Part shown: in pieces, positions 7,528 through 14,862 of the stretch
How positions within the stretch are numbered: position 1 is the stretch's first letter
How the letters are laid out: the number at the start of each line of letters is the position of its first letter
Origin: JBAYVY01 sp041674345
Lineage (GTDB): Bacteria; Planctomycetota; Phycisphaerae; Phycisphaerales; Zrk34
Assembly: GCA_041674345.1 (NCBI GenBank)
Contig: JBAYVY010000025.1
Span: 1 to 19,077, forward strand
DNA: 19,077 nt
Direction of reading: 5' to 3'
The notes under the pieces: model-generated
Databases searched by the model: none
Told to the model about the DNA's origin: nothing
Seen by the model: only the letters and a program-made list of their open reading frames with translations
Made by a program: the position numbers and the translations under genes

Positions 7528-7770
7528 TTGCCACGCTATAGTCGATTCAGCCATGCCAGGATGACCCCCGCCGAGCGACGGCGGGAGATCGTTGCGATCC
7601 TATCCCATGGGCTTTGCCGCATGCATGCCCGTTCCGGGACGGACGCTGAAGAAAATCTTCACCCCGCACCGGAACACGCTTGCTTTCCCGGTGAAAAGGC
7701 CGCTCAGTGTGTCTCGAACACCGCCTCGCTTGTGGTTAGCGGGGCCGAGAACAACGAGGACGCACGATGA
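7528..7770 (+). CDS. Small hypothetical protein leading the recombinase operon
   Basis: The 80-residue soluble protein contains MTPAERRREIVAILSHGLCR near its N-terminus. I recall this motif in small proteins encoded just before DUF2924/recombinase pairs. The start is TTG at 7528, favoured by a strong GGAAGGAG (7514-7521) six bases upstream; ATG 7561 is an in-frame alternative. Its stop overlaps the next ATG by four bases (ATGA). The C-terminal half is low in recognisable features. The function is unknown; conserved position suggests a role in recombination-module control or excision. Confidence 0.75.
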   Translation: MPRYSRFSHARMTPAERRREIVAILSHGLCRMHARSGTDAEENLHPAPEHACFPGEKAAQCVSNTASLVVSGAENNEDAR

Positions 7771-8288
7771 GCAACAACACGATCAAAAGAGAACTGGCGA
7801 CGCTGCAAAGCATGACGCCGAAGCAGCTTCGACATCGCTACCGCGAATTATTTGGCGATGAGGCCCGCTCGGGCAACCGGCTATGGCTGCTTCGCCGCTG
7901 CGCCTGGCGGGTGCAGGCGCTGGCAGAGGGCGACATGATGGGCCGGGCCCAGCGCGTGCGCGAGCGGGCGCTGGCGATGGCCAACGATGCCGATGTTCGA
8001 GTGATCCCGCCGCGCACGCCGGTGCCGGAGCCGGACAAGCCACGGCGCGTGACACCTACCGACCTGAAACCCGACGACCGGCTGCCGATGGCGCACACCG
8101 TGCTGATCCGCGAATTCAAGGACAGACGATACGAGGTGACGGTGCTGCCCAGCGGCTTTGAGTACAACGGCGAGATATACCAGAGTCTCAGCGCCGTGGC
8201 CTACGACATCACCGGCAGCCATTGGAATGGGTATCACTTCTTCAAGAATTCGCTGCTGAACGCCATGAGACTGCAGGAGGTCGCATGA
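7767..8288 (+). CDS. DUF2924 family protein (recombinase-module accessory)
   Basis: The 173-residue protein matches the DUF2924 pattern. The N-terminal part is LRHRYRELFGDEARSGNRLWLLRRCAWRVQ (given here as positions 21-50), with the usual ELFG and R-L/W-L-R-R-x-A-x-R-x-Q features. A Pro-rich linker follows (about 80-105). The C-terminal block at 111-160 carries TVLIREFKDRRYEVTVL, then FEYNGEIYQSLSAVAYDITG and WNGYHFF, typical of the family. DUF2924 genes commonly sit directly before large serine recombinases, as here, where the stop overlaps the recombinase start by four bases (ATGA). The biochemical role is not established; a DNA-binding or recombination-directionality function is a reasonable guess. 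Confidence 0.88.
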   Translation: MSNNTIKRELATLQSMTPKQLRHRYRELFGDEARSGNRLWLLRRCAWRVQALAEGDMMGRAQRVRERALAMANDADVRVIPPRTPVPEPDKPRRVTPTDLKPDDRLPMAHTVLIREFKDRRYEVTVLPSGFEYNGEIYQSLSAVAYDITGSHWNGYHFFKNSLLNAMRLQEVA

Positions 8289-9883
8289 GTAAGCCGAGGA
8301 CCAAGCATGCAGTGGACGCACCGGAGATTCCGACGGTGCGATGCGCCATCTACACGCGTAAGAGCACGGACGAAAACCTTGAACTGGATTTCAATTCGCT
8401 CGACGCCCAGCGCGATTCGGCCGAAGCGTACATCGCCAGCCAAAAGGGCCAGGGATGGACATACTTGCCCGACCGGTTCGACGACGGTGGCTTTTCAGGC
8501 GGCACAGTGGATCGACCCGCGTTCCAACGACTGATGGCGGACGTGGAGGCCGGGCGGGTCGATTGCATCGTCGTTTACAAAATCGACCGCTTATCCCGCA
8601 GTCTGATGGACTTCGCCAGGATCATGCAGACGCTGGAAACCCACCATGTATCGCTGGTCAGCGTGACACAGCAGTTCAACACGACCAGCAGCATGGGCAG
8701 GCTGACGCTTAACATCCTGCTTTCGTTCGCCCAATTCGAGCGGGAGATCATCTCGGAGCGCACGCGGGACAAGATCGCCGCCGCCCGCCGCAAGGGCAAG
8801 TGGACGGGTGGCTCGCCGGTGTTAGGTTATGACCGGGTGCGGGACAGTCGCGGTACACGTTTGGTCGTCAATGTCGAAGAGGCGAAACGCGTCCGGGCGG
8901 CCTTCACCAAGTACATGGAATTGCAGTCGCTCCTCGACACCGTCCACTGGCTGGATGGTCGGGGCTGGCGGAACAAACAGTACGTCACAAACAAGGGTGT
9001 TCCCCGTGGCGGCAAGGAATTCGACAAGTCCACGCTGCTGAAGTTGCTGACGAACCGGCTGTACCTGGGGCAGATCACCTATAACGGCCAGTGTTTCGAC
9101 GGCGAACACGAGGCGATTGTGGACGAGGATTTGTTCGGCCGCGTGCAGGGCCAACTCGCCCGCAACCGCAATTCCGGGGGCGGGGGCAAGTACCAGCGGA
9201 ATAAGTACGGGGCGCTGCTGAAGGGATTGGTACGTTGTAAACACTGCGGCGGCGGCATGAGCCACCATTACGCCTCGCGCGGCCAGCGCCGCTATCGCTA
9301 CTATGTGTGCCAGACGGCGCAGAAAAAGGGTTGGTCGGCATGTCCCTATCCGTCCCTGCCTGCGGGTGAACTGGAACAGTTCGTGGTCCAACGGATCAAA
9401 GAAATGACCGGCGACCGCGCCCTGCTGGGCGATGTCGTCAGCCGGGCCAGGGAACAACTCAACCGCCAGACGGAGGAGTTGGAACAGCGCCGAAAACTCC
9501 ACGAGAACAGGGCGCGACGCATCAATGCAGACATCAACGACCTGACCCGATCCCCCGGAAGTGCCGCCATGCATGCTACGTCCCACGCAGCAAGCGAACT
9601 TGCCCGCCTTCAGGATGAATTGGTCGAGGTGGAAAAGGAAATCGGCGACCTGAACCGCCAGATCGTGGACATCCAGCACCGAATGATTGACGAAGACGAG
9701 TTGACCGGTGCGCTCGAGGCGTTCGATCCGATGTGGGACCGGTTGCGACCTACGGAGCGGGCGCGGGTGATCCACCTGCTGGTGCAGTGCATCGAATACG
9801 ACGGGACGAACGAGGAGATCGCCATCACCTATCACCCGGCGGGCTTGCAGGCCTTCGCCGAAATGGAGCCATGTCATGCCTAA
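8285..9883 (+). CDS. Large serine recombinase (site-specific integrase)
   Basis: The 532-residue enzyme begins at ATG 8285, five bases after AGGAGG. The resolvase/invertase catalytic domain spans about residues 18-165. S27 in YTRKSTDEN is the expected nucleophile, with further landmarks SLDAQR, YKIDRLSRS and FAQFEREIISERTRDK. The recombinase domain (about 180-300) includes GYDRV and KLLTNRLYLGQITYNG. A zinc beta-ribbon is visible as RCKHCGG...CQTA...ACPYP, followed by a long coiled coil (about 385-480), as in large serine integrases. It should catalyse integration and, with a directionality factor, excision of the element through staggered two-bp cuts at attP/attB. All key residues are present, so it is probably active. 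The target site cannot be read from the window. Confidence 0.97.
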   Translation: MSKPRTKHAVDAPEIPTVRCAIYTRKSTDENLELDFNSLDAQRDSAEAYIASQKGQGWTYLPDRFDDGGFSGGTVDRPAFQRLMADVEAGRVDCIVVYKIDRLSRSLMDFARIMQTLETHHVSLVSVTQQFNTTSSMGRLTLNILLSFAQFEREIISERTRDKIAAARRKGKWTGGSPVLGYDRVRDSRGTRLVVNVEEAKRVRAAFTKYMELQSLLDTVHWLDGRGWRNKQYVTNKGVPRGGKEFDKSTLLKLLTNRLYLGQITYNGQCFDGEHEAIVDEDLFGRVQGQLARNRNSGGGGKYQRNKYGALLKGLVRCKHCGGGMSHHYASRGQRRYRYYVCQTAQKKGWSACPYPSLPAGELEQFVVQRIKEMTGDRALLGDVVSRAREQLNRQTEELEQRRKLHENRARRINADINDLTRSPGSAAMHATSHAASELARLQDELVEVEKEIGDLNRQIVDIQHRMIDEDELTGALEAFDPMWDRLRPTERARVIHLLVQCIEYDGTNEEIAITYHPAGLQAFAEMEPCHA

Positions 9884-10307
9884 AGCCCTGGCCTCAGAAA
9901 CGGGAGTCACTCAGCGTCATTCGCTCAAATTCATCCGCGAACACAACGCCCGCCGCGCTGTGCAGCGGGGTGCCGAAGAGGAGTCGCCGGCGACTGAACC
10001 CGGCCGCGTACCGCGTGTGACGCGGTTGATGGCGCTGGCGCTGCGGTTCGAACATCTATTGGAATGTGGTCTTGTCCATGATCAGGCGGAGTTGGCCGAA
10101 CTTGGACATGTCACGCGGCCGAGGGTGACGCAGATCATGAATTTGTTGCACCTGGCCCCTGACATTCAGGAAGCCATTCTCGATCTGCCACGCATCGCAT
10201 CCGGCAGAACCCCGATCACCGAGCGCGACGTCCGGCCCATCGCCGCCGAACCGAACTGGAATATCCAACGAAAGCTATGGCAGCGAATGCAGTCGCCCGG
10301 ACAATAG
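9876..10307 (+). CDS. Small ParB/KorB-like HTH DNA-binding protein of the recombinase module
   Basis: The 143-residue protein overlaps the recombinase end by eight bases and has GGAG seven bases before its ATG. A basic N-terminus precedes a helix-rich block, RLMALALRFEHLLECG, and then VHDQAELAELGHVTRPRVTQIMNLLHLAPDIQEAIL. The last part looks like the helix-turn-helix of ParB/KorB-type proteins (QAELAELGHVTRPRVTQIMNLL). Proteins of this size and sequence often follow DUF2924-recombinase pairs. It may bind attachment sites or repress the operon; recombination directionality factor is a possible role. This is inference from fold and location. Confidence 0.8.
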   Translation: MPKALASETGVTQRHSLKFIREHNARRAVQRGAEEESPATEPGRVPRVTRLMALALRFEHLLECGLVHDQAELAELGHVTRPRVTQIMNLLHLAPDIQEAILDLPRIASGRTPITERDVRPIAAEPNWNIQRKLWQRMQSPGQ

Positions 10308-10761
10308 CACTGCAAAATAATGAGATATCCAATCACCAGATAAACCCCATTGCAGAGTGACAACAGTATGGCACTGGAAATGCAAATTTTTGATTAATTG
10401 ATGCCATCATATCTTTTTTCTGTTGCGATCATTAATTCGGCGCAGTATTTTCCGAGCATTCTGAACCGGCCGGGCAATTGGAATGCCCCGGGTTGGCCGA
10501 GATGTTCAGGGAAGGACGTTGTTCAGTGTCGGAATCGGACGTGTCCCTTGGCTCGAACGCCGTCAGGCGGATCCTACGGATACGCGATCACCAAACGCAC
10601 GTCGGCGCAACGGGGCCGGTGCGATCTACACGAAATTAGTCACGCATGGGGTAGGTGGCCGAGCAGACACTGATCGGTGCCTTGTGTGATGCAATTTGCG
10701 GAAATGGATTACAGCGCATCAGCACATGCGCGGAAAGCGGCAACAGCATAAGGAAGTTCCC
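10308..10761. other. 454-bp intergenic region with AT-rich promoter-like segment and a hairpin
   Basis: The left part (about 10365-10435) is strongly AT-rich and could hold the cargo-operon promoter. It includes ATTAATTGATGCCATC (10393-10408), which is nearly the inverse of 7412-7427. At 10467-10499 two stacked stems form an imperfect hairpin: CGGCC (67-71)/GGCCG (95-99) and GGGCA (72-76)/TGCCC (84-88), separated by an unpaired CGGGTT. No convincing coding frame is present. The first cargo gene starts at 10762. Confidence 0.55.
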
Positions 10762-11949
10762 ATGGCCAGCAATTTTACACCGAGTCACGTGACGTCCGTC
10801 CAACTCCTGGAACACATCGATGCCGGGGTTTTGTTTGAATTCCTGAAGAAGTACAAAGACTTCTTCATCGCTGAAAACGTGATGCCCAGTTCGCCGGCGG
10901 CCATCGATCATGTTCGATTGGCATTGGTTTTCGCATCCCCGAAGGAACAGATGCCAGCCGAATTAATGGCAGACCTGTTCTACTGGGACGAGGTCGCCGA
11001 TATGGGGCACATTGAGGACCTTGTTGAGATAGCCGAAAAACACAGCATTCCGCTCAGCGATCAGGTGACCATTGAAGAGGCGGCGCTTCTGGTCCGCATG
11101 GGGGCTCCGGATGCGTTTGAGGACCTCCATGCCGTCTATCATGCTCACGGACTATTGAGAAAGAAGAAGCGTTTTCTTTCCTATTTCGCAACCGTGGCCG
11201 ATCTACCCAAATGGACCAAGCCCTCCCAGAAGGTGCTGGATCGTCTGTCGGCCGATATGGATGTCTGGTACGACACTCAGAAAAAGGGGCGCGGCACGCG
11301 GATTTCCGTGGTGGACAAGCCCGATGCCGCTTGGTTCATTGTGCGTCATGGCGGCACCTTCAAACGCGAAAACGCACTCAACGACGGAAATCCCACCATC
11401 GTATTCTTCCGGCCCGAGGCGTATGACTTGCTGATTTACTACCACAAACAGGGGGAACTGGCGATTTACAACGACGGGAACAGCAAGAAGGAGCGGCGAG
11501 CATACTGCACATACCTGGGTAAACACTTGTTCGGCAATCCCACGTTCTTCGAGCGGCACGATGCCGAGAAATTCACGCTCGAACCCTTGCGCAAACGAGG
11601 ACGCGAAGCATTGGATTGCGAAGATGTCCCCGGCGTGCGGACGGCCCGACTGACCTACCTGCGTTACAAGTTTCGCGGCGACAACGGGCACTCCGTGACA
11701 CATCGCGCCGAAGATGTGTTTGAGGGTCTCGAAAACCTCGGTGCTCACATTCCCGAGCACGTCCAATTGGAATGCATGGGGGTGAAACTGAGGCCCGACC
11801 GTGAAGTCGGTGGGGAGCGCAACGTCAAATTGTATTCGCCCAACATCTCCGTGTACGACCACGAAGCGGACGCGGAAATGGCGCATCAATTTCTGACCGA
11901 GTGCGGTTTCATCATTCCTCGTCAAGGTTTAGGCAAGGACAAGTCGTGA
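10762..11949 (+). CDS. Unrecognised cargo protein A (first gene of two-gene operon)
   Basis: The 395-residue protein has no family I recognise. It is soluble, with no signal or membrane segment. The first 150 residues look mainly helical. Residues about 185-265 form a strand-rich core with the distinctive elements WFIVRHGGTFKRE, PTIVFFRPEAYDLLIYY and GELAIYNDG. The C-terminal third is mixed, with a TYLRYKFRGDNGHSVTHRAEDV segment (written here as a landmark only). The start at 10762 follows AAGGAAG at a good distance; longer upstream ATGs lack such a site. Its stop overlaps the next start (GTGA), so the two proteins are probably made together. It sits between the recombinase module and the sigma-factor gene, a typical cargo slot, so a defence or fitness role is possible but unproven. 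Confidence 0.8.
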   Translation: MASNFTPSHVTSVQLLEHIDAGVLFEFLKKYKDFFIAENVMPSSPAAIDHVRLALVFASPKEQMPAELMADLFYWDEVADMGHIEDLVEIAEKHSIPLSDQVTIEEAALLVRMGAPDAFEDLHAVYHAHGLLRKKKRFLSYFATVADLPKWTKPSQKVLDRLSADMDVWYDTQKKGRGTRISVVDKPDAAWFIVRHGGTFKRENALNDGNPTIVFFRPEAYDLLIYYHKQGELAIYNDGNSKKERRAYCTYLGKHLFGNPTFFERHDAEKFTLEPLRKRGREALDCEDVPGVRTARLTYLRYKFRGDNGHSVTHRAEDVFEGLENLGAHIPEHVQLECMGVKLRPDREVGGERNVKLYSPNISVYDHEADAEMAHQFLTECGFIIPRQGLGKDKS

Positions 11950-13181
11950 TCGAACTCGACGCATTCTGGCGTTTCGTGGCATTTCGGCCCGGGTTGTCGG
12001 GGACCGCCGCCGAATGGCAGACATGCCTTGGTCCGAATTTGTGGCCTCTATGGAAAAAACAGCTTTTTGCCAATGACGGTGTTGCGCGAATTGTCACCCA
12101 CGGCCCGGACCATCGGTCGTGTCGGGTCGTTCAGATGACCGGCGGCACATACGGCCTGGTGTGTGAAACAACGGGAGACGTGATAGGCAAGGGCCTGAAA
12201 CTCGCTCAGTTCAAAAAGTATCGGCTGGACACAAAAGCATTGCGTCGGATGCTCGCTGACGCCTTCGGCTGGACGGCTGATTCGCAGATCATTCCAAAGA
12301 CGACCCACGCGATATCCGTTGGAACGTGGACGCCGGTCTCGGGGGTGGATGTGTTGGTGTTCACGGCTTTTTCACCGACTCCCGATCATTTGATTGATGA
12401 GATTCAATGCCTGCTGATCGAACGAGGTCGGCGTTTTCTTCTGTTGGTGCCTGAAAAACCATCGTTGCCCGCGCCAATCCAAGCCGAGATTGACCGCACG
12501 CAATCACTGGTCCTGTCGCTGTCGGAATTGGTGCAGTGCGGAACGGATGGGGTGATACAACCCTCCTCGGTGTGGAATACCGCTGCCAATCAGTATTTGA
12601 AGCGGCATTTCTCCGAACGCATGGCATTGGCCGCGCCTCCATACCAATTCGCAAAAAAGAGCATGTGGGCGATCCGGTTTGCCGGGACGGAGACTTTCCT
12701 CGACGGCACGCTCAAAGGTCCAACATTCATTCGATACCTGCTCGAGCGTCAAGGGCAGGAGATTCACGTCGCCCGGATGCTCGCAGACATCGCGGGCGAA
12801 GAACGGTTGGACAAGGCTCGTGATGCAGGCGATTTGATCGACGAACAGACGTTCAACGATTGCCGCCAACGGTATGACGAACTGCAGGAGGAGCGTGCGG
12901 ATGCCGAACGCAATCACCCAGACCAGCTTCCTGATATCGATAGCGAGATTACTCAACTGGCGAACTACTTCGCCCAATGCGTCGGACTGGGCTCCAAATC
13001 TCGCAAGGGCGCTGATGACGTGGCCAAGATCAGGAAGCGTATCGCCCGCGTCATTGAAATCGCATGTGACAAGATCAATGAAAACGACCCCCAGTTGGCC
13101 GGTCACCTGAAGAAGTCCATCAAGACCCACACGTTCATGATCTACGAACCGGAGACAGAAATCGACTGGAATTTTGAATAA
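11946..13181 (+). CDS. Unrecognised cargo protein B with a regulator-type C-terminal domain
   Basis: The 411-residue protein starts at GTG 11946, overlapping the previous stop by four bases, with AAGGA upstream. The N-terminal 230 residues are unrecognised; VDVLVFTAFSP (134-144) and RRFLLLVPEKP (162-172) look like buried strands of an alpha/beta domain. From about 240 the pattern WAIRFAGTETFLDGTLKG, then IRYLLERQGQEIHV, a coiled Glu-rich helix (300-345) and a basic KIRKRIARVIEIACDKI...GHLKKSIKTHTFMIYEP tail match a recurring domain I recall at the C-terminus of bacterial ATPases and regulators (usual form W-x-FxG-x-x-x-x-L-x-D-x-KG, then HL-x-x-S-I-x-T-G-T). Here the usual Gly of the terminal motif is His. 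A DNA-binding or sensing role is plausible; exact function unknown. Confidence 0.8.
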   Translation: MIELDAFWRFVAFRPGLSGTAAEWQTCLGPNLWPLWKKQLFANDGVARIVTHGPDHRSCRVVQMTGGTYGLVCETTGDVIGKGLKLAQFKKYRLDTKALRRMLADAFGWTADSQIIPKTTHAISVGTWTPVSGVDVLVFTAFSPTPDHLIDEIQCLLIERGRRFLLLVPEKPSLPAPIQAEIDRTQSLVLSLSELVQCGTDGVIQPSSVWNTAANQYLKRHFSERMALAAPPYQFAKKSMWAIRFAGTETFLDGTLKGPTFIRYLLERQGQEIHVARMLADIAGEERLDKARDAGDLIDEQTFNDCRQRYDELQEERADAERNHPDQLPDIDSEITQLANYFAQCVGLGSKSRKGADDVAKIRKRIARVIEIACDKINENDPQLAGHLKKSIKTHTFMIYEPETEIDWNFE

Positions 13182-13187
13182 ATCTTG

Positions 13188-13333
13188 AAGACCACGCCAA
13201 ACGTGGCCAAGTCACGCCTGATGTGACGCCCCGCCGGTGAAGAGCGAAAGCCGGCGAGGTCAATCACACACAAAGGCCCGCTGAAGCGCTCCCGCCGGTG
13301 CTCTTCAGCGGGCTTTTTCGTGCGCAAAGCACG
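13188..13333 (+). promoter_or_regulatory. Hairpin-rich leader, attenuator candidate, before the sigma-factor gene
   Basis: Between the cargo operon and the sigma gene lie successive hairpins: CCACG/CGTGG (13192-13206), GTCAC/GTGAC (13211-13227), CGCCGG/CCGGCG (13232-13256), an 11-bp terminator stem (13276-13313) and CGTGC/GCACG (13319-13333) just before the ribosome-binding site. CCCGCCGGTG occurs twice (13230-13239 and 13291-13300). GAAGAGC in the third loop (13239-13245) is the exact complement of GCTCTTC (13300-13306), whose last four bases belong to the 3' arm of the terminator. This offers an alternative, antiterminator-like pairing. It may be an attenuator, a small RNA, or simply the cargo operon's 3' end. 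Confidence 0.5.
13276..13318 (+). terminator. Strong rho-independent terminator
   Basis: An 11-bp perfect stem GCCCGCTGAAG/CTTCAGCGGGC (13276-13286 and 13303-13313) closes a 16-base loop and is followed by TTTTT. It would end transcripts of the cargo operon and, unless bypassed, would limit read-through into the sigma-factor gene 30 bases downstream. Confidence 0.9.
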
Positions 13334-13347
13334 GAAAGGCGTGACCA

Positions 13348-13968
13348 GTGAAGATCACGACTTCTCCCCGACGTGAAGCCAAACAAGGCTTCGGAACATC
13401 TCCTTCCCACCCCCAGGCCAATCTCCCCGCCCCCGAACTTTTCCTCACCCCTCGCGTGATGCATCGCATCGATTGCTCCGTCAAGCGAATGCGCCGCAAG
13501 TTCGCCCTCAGTCGCGCCGACGGCGACGACCTGCGCCAGGATTTTTGCGTCGCCATCTTGCAGGCGCGCCAACTGTACGACCCGGACAAATGCATTCTCA
13601 AGCGGTTCGTGGCGATGGTGATCAACCGGCGCTACAAGCATCACGTCCGTCGACAGATGCGCCTCCGCGAGGGGCTTGGCAACACTCTTAACACCGTGGG
13701 CTTCGATGACGTCGAACCGGGTTTCGACCTTCTGGTCCTCGATCCCGTCGGCGAGAACCTGCACCGGCGTGTCGATCAGCGCGATGCACTCGATCACGCG
13801 CTGCGCGATCTGTCCGAATTCGAACTGAGCATCTGCGACCTGCTGCTGGCGGGTCACACGTCGCGCAGTGCTTCCAGAGAACTGAAAGTTGCGCCTTCCA
13901 CCGTGATACGGGCCATGCAGCGGATCGCGGTTCGCCTTACCGAAAGCAAAGATTTTTCAAATTTTTGA
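13348..13968 (+). CDS. Element-encoded sigma-70-family (ECF-like) RNA polymerase sigma factor
   Basis: The 206-residue protein starts at GTG 13348 with GGAAAGG upstream. After a Pro-rich N-terminus, residues about 36-105 resemble sigma region 2 (DGDDLRQDFCVAILQAR, then FVAMVINRRYKHHVRR, the latter like the -10-binding helix with its basic patch). A variable linker follows. Residues about 145-197 resemble region 4 (LRDLSEFELSICDLLLAGH, then SRSASRELKVAPSTVIRAMQRI), a clear helix-turn-helix. No region 1 or 3 is evident, fitting the ECF architecture. It probably directs host RNA polymerase to element promoters; the motif repeated at 7426 and 13952 is a candidate target. The latter copy overlaps this gene's end. 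An alternative is a phage late-gene regulator with sigma-like fold. Confidence 0.8.
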   Translation: MKITTSPRREAKQGFGTSPSHPQANLPAPELFLTPRVMHRIDCSVKRMRRKFALSRADGDDLRQDFCVAILQARQLYDPDKCILKRFVAMVINRRYKHHVRRQMRLREGLGNTLNTVGFDDVEPGFDLLVLDPVGENLHRRVDQRDALDHALRDLSEFELSICDLLLAGHTSRSASRELKVAPSTVIRAMQRIAVRLTESKDFSNF

Positions 13969-14022
13969 AATTCTACGCAACAAAAACGACCCACCTGCAA
14001 AAAGACAAAGGTGGAAGGACAC
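13952..14022 (+). repeat. Control motif, copy A, upstream of the exonuclease operon
   Basis: The blocks ATTTTTCA (13952), ATTCTACGCAACA (13970) and CTGCAAAAAGACAAAGGTG (13995), then AAGGACAC, repeat copy B with the same internal offsets. The first block lies inside the last codons of the sigma-factor gene and is part of a TTTCAAA-TT-TTTGAAA inverted repeat (13955-13970). In this copy the motif leads directly into the ribosome-binding site GGAAGGA of the next gene. Confidence 0.75.
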
Positions 14023-14026
14023 AACA

Positions 14027-14851
14027 ATGACCTTGAACACCAACGACAACCTGATCATCGACCTTAACGTCTTCGTCGCCGAGCCGGCCGATGAGTATCA
14101 CGCGAAGGCGGCGGAATTCCTCAGCAGCCACCAGCTTCTGGATTTCATGAAGTGCCCGTGGTTGCACCACAAGAAACGCAGCGGACTGATTGCCGATCGA
14201 GACTCGACCGCTTACATGATCGGCCGCGCCACCCACGTCCGCATTCTCGAAGGCCGCGATGTTTATGAGGCGACGTTCGCCCTCGGCGGTCCGATCAACA
14301 AGACGACCGACAAACCCTACGGCAAAGACACGAAAGCATTCCGCGAATGGGCTGTCGCCCAGGGCAAGCCCGGCGTCCACCACGACGATCTGGCATTGAT
14401 CGAGAACATGGCCAGCGGCGTTGCCATGAACGACGAAGCGGTGGATTTGCTGCTCTACGGTCGCTCCGAGGGCGTGGTGCGAGCCGAGTACTGCGGTACG
14501 CCATGCCAGATTCGCATCGACTGGACCCATCCGCATCGCGGCATCGTCGATTTGAAAACCTGTGATGACCTGACCTGGTTCGAGGCGGACGCGCGGCGCT
14601 TCGGCTACCACAAACAGATGGCGTTCTATCGGGCCGTACTGGCCCAAGTGATCGACCAGTTCGTGCCCGTGCATCTGGTCGCAGTCGAGAAGAAAGAACC
14701 CTTCCGATGCGGTGTGTGGCGTGTCAGCGATGACACGCTCGCCATCGCCCAACGTGAGAACGAGGCCGCGATCCGTCGGTTGCTGGTCTGCCGCGAGCAG
14801 GACGCTTGGCCGACCGGCTACGAGGAGATTCGCGTTCTCGACGTGACGTAA
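14027..14851 (+). CDS. PD-(D/E)XK exonuclease, RecE/exonuclease VIII-like (DUF3799 type)
   Basis: The 274-residue protein has the layout of phage RecE-like exonucleases. SSHQLLDFMKCPWLHHKK (33-50) starts the domain. GRATHVRILEG (67-76) carries the conserved His. RAEYCG (E154), RIDW (D165) and VDLKT (D175, K177) form the PD-(D/E)XK core, and HKQMAFYR (Q197) is the usual QxxxY motif. It should digest dsDNA 5' to 3', exposing single strands for the annealing/recombinase proteins encoded downstream. The ATG at 14027 follows GGAAGGA. It is the first gene of the recombination operon behind control motif A. Length and order fit the family, and all catalytic positions are present. Confidence 0.88.
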   Translation: MTLNTNDNLIIDLNVFVAEPADEYHAKAAEFLSSHQLLDFMKCPWLHHKKRSGLIADRDSTAYMIGRATHVRILEGRDVYEATFALGGPINKTTDKPYGKDTKAFREWAVAQGKPGVHHDDLALIENMASGVAMNDEAVDLLLYGRSEGVVRAEYCGTPCQIRIDWTHPHRGIVDLKTCDDLTWFEADARRFGYHKQMAFYRAVLAQVIDQFVPVHLVAVEKKEPFRCGVWRVSDDTLAIAQRENEAAIRRLLVCREQDAWPTGYEEIRVLDVT

Positions 14852-14862
14852 CACATCCCAGA

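Noticed and set aside
8822..9910. A 362-codon open frame on the minus strand
   Set aside because: It is a shadow of the serine recombinase gene, whose motifs are unmistakable on the plus strand.
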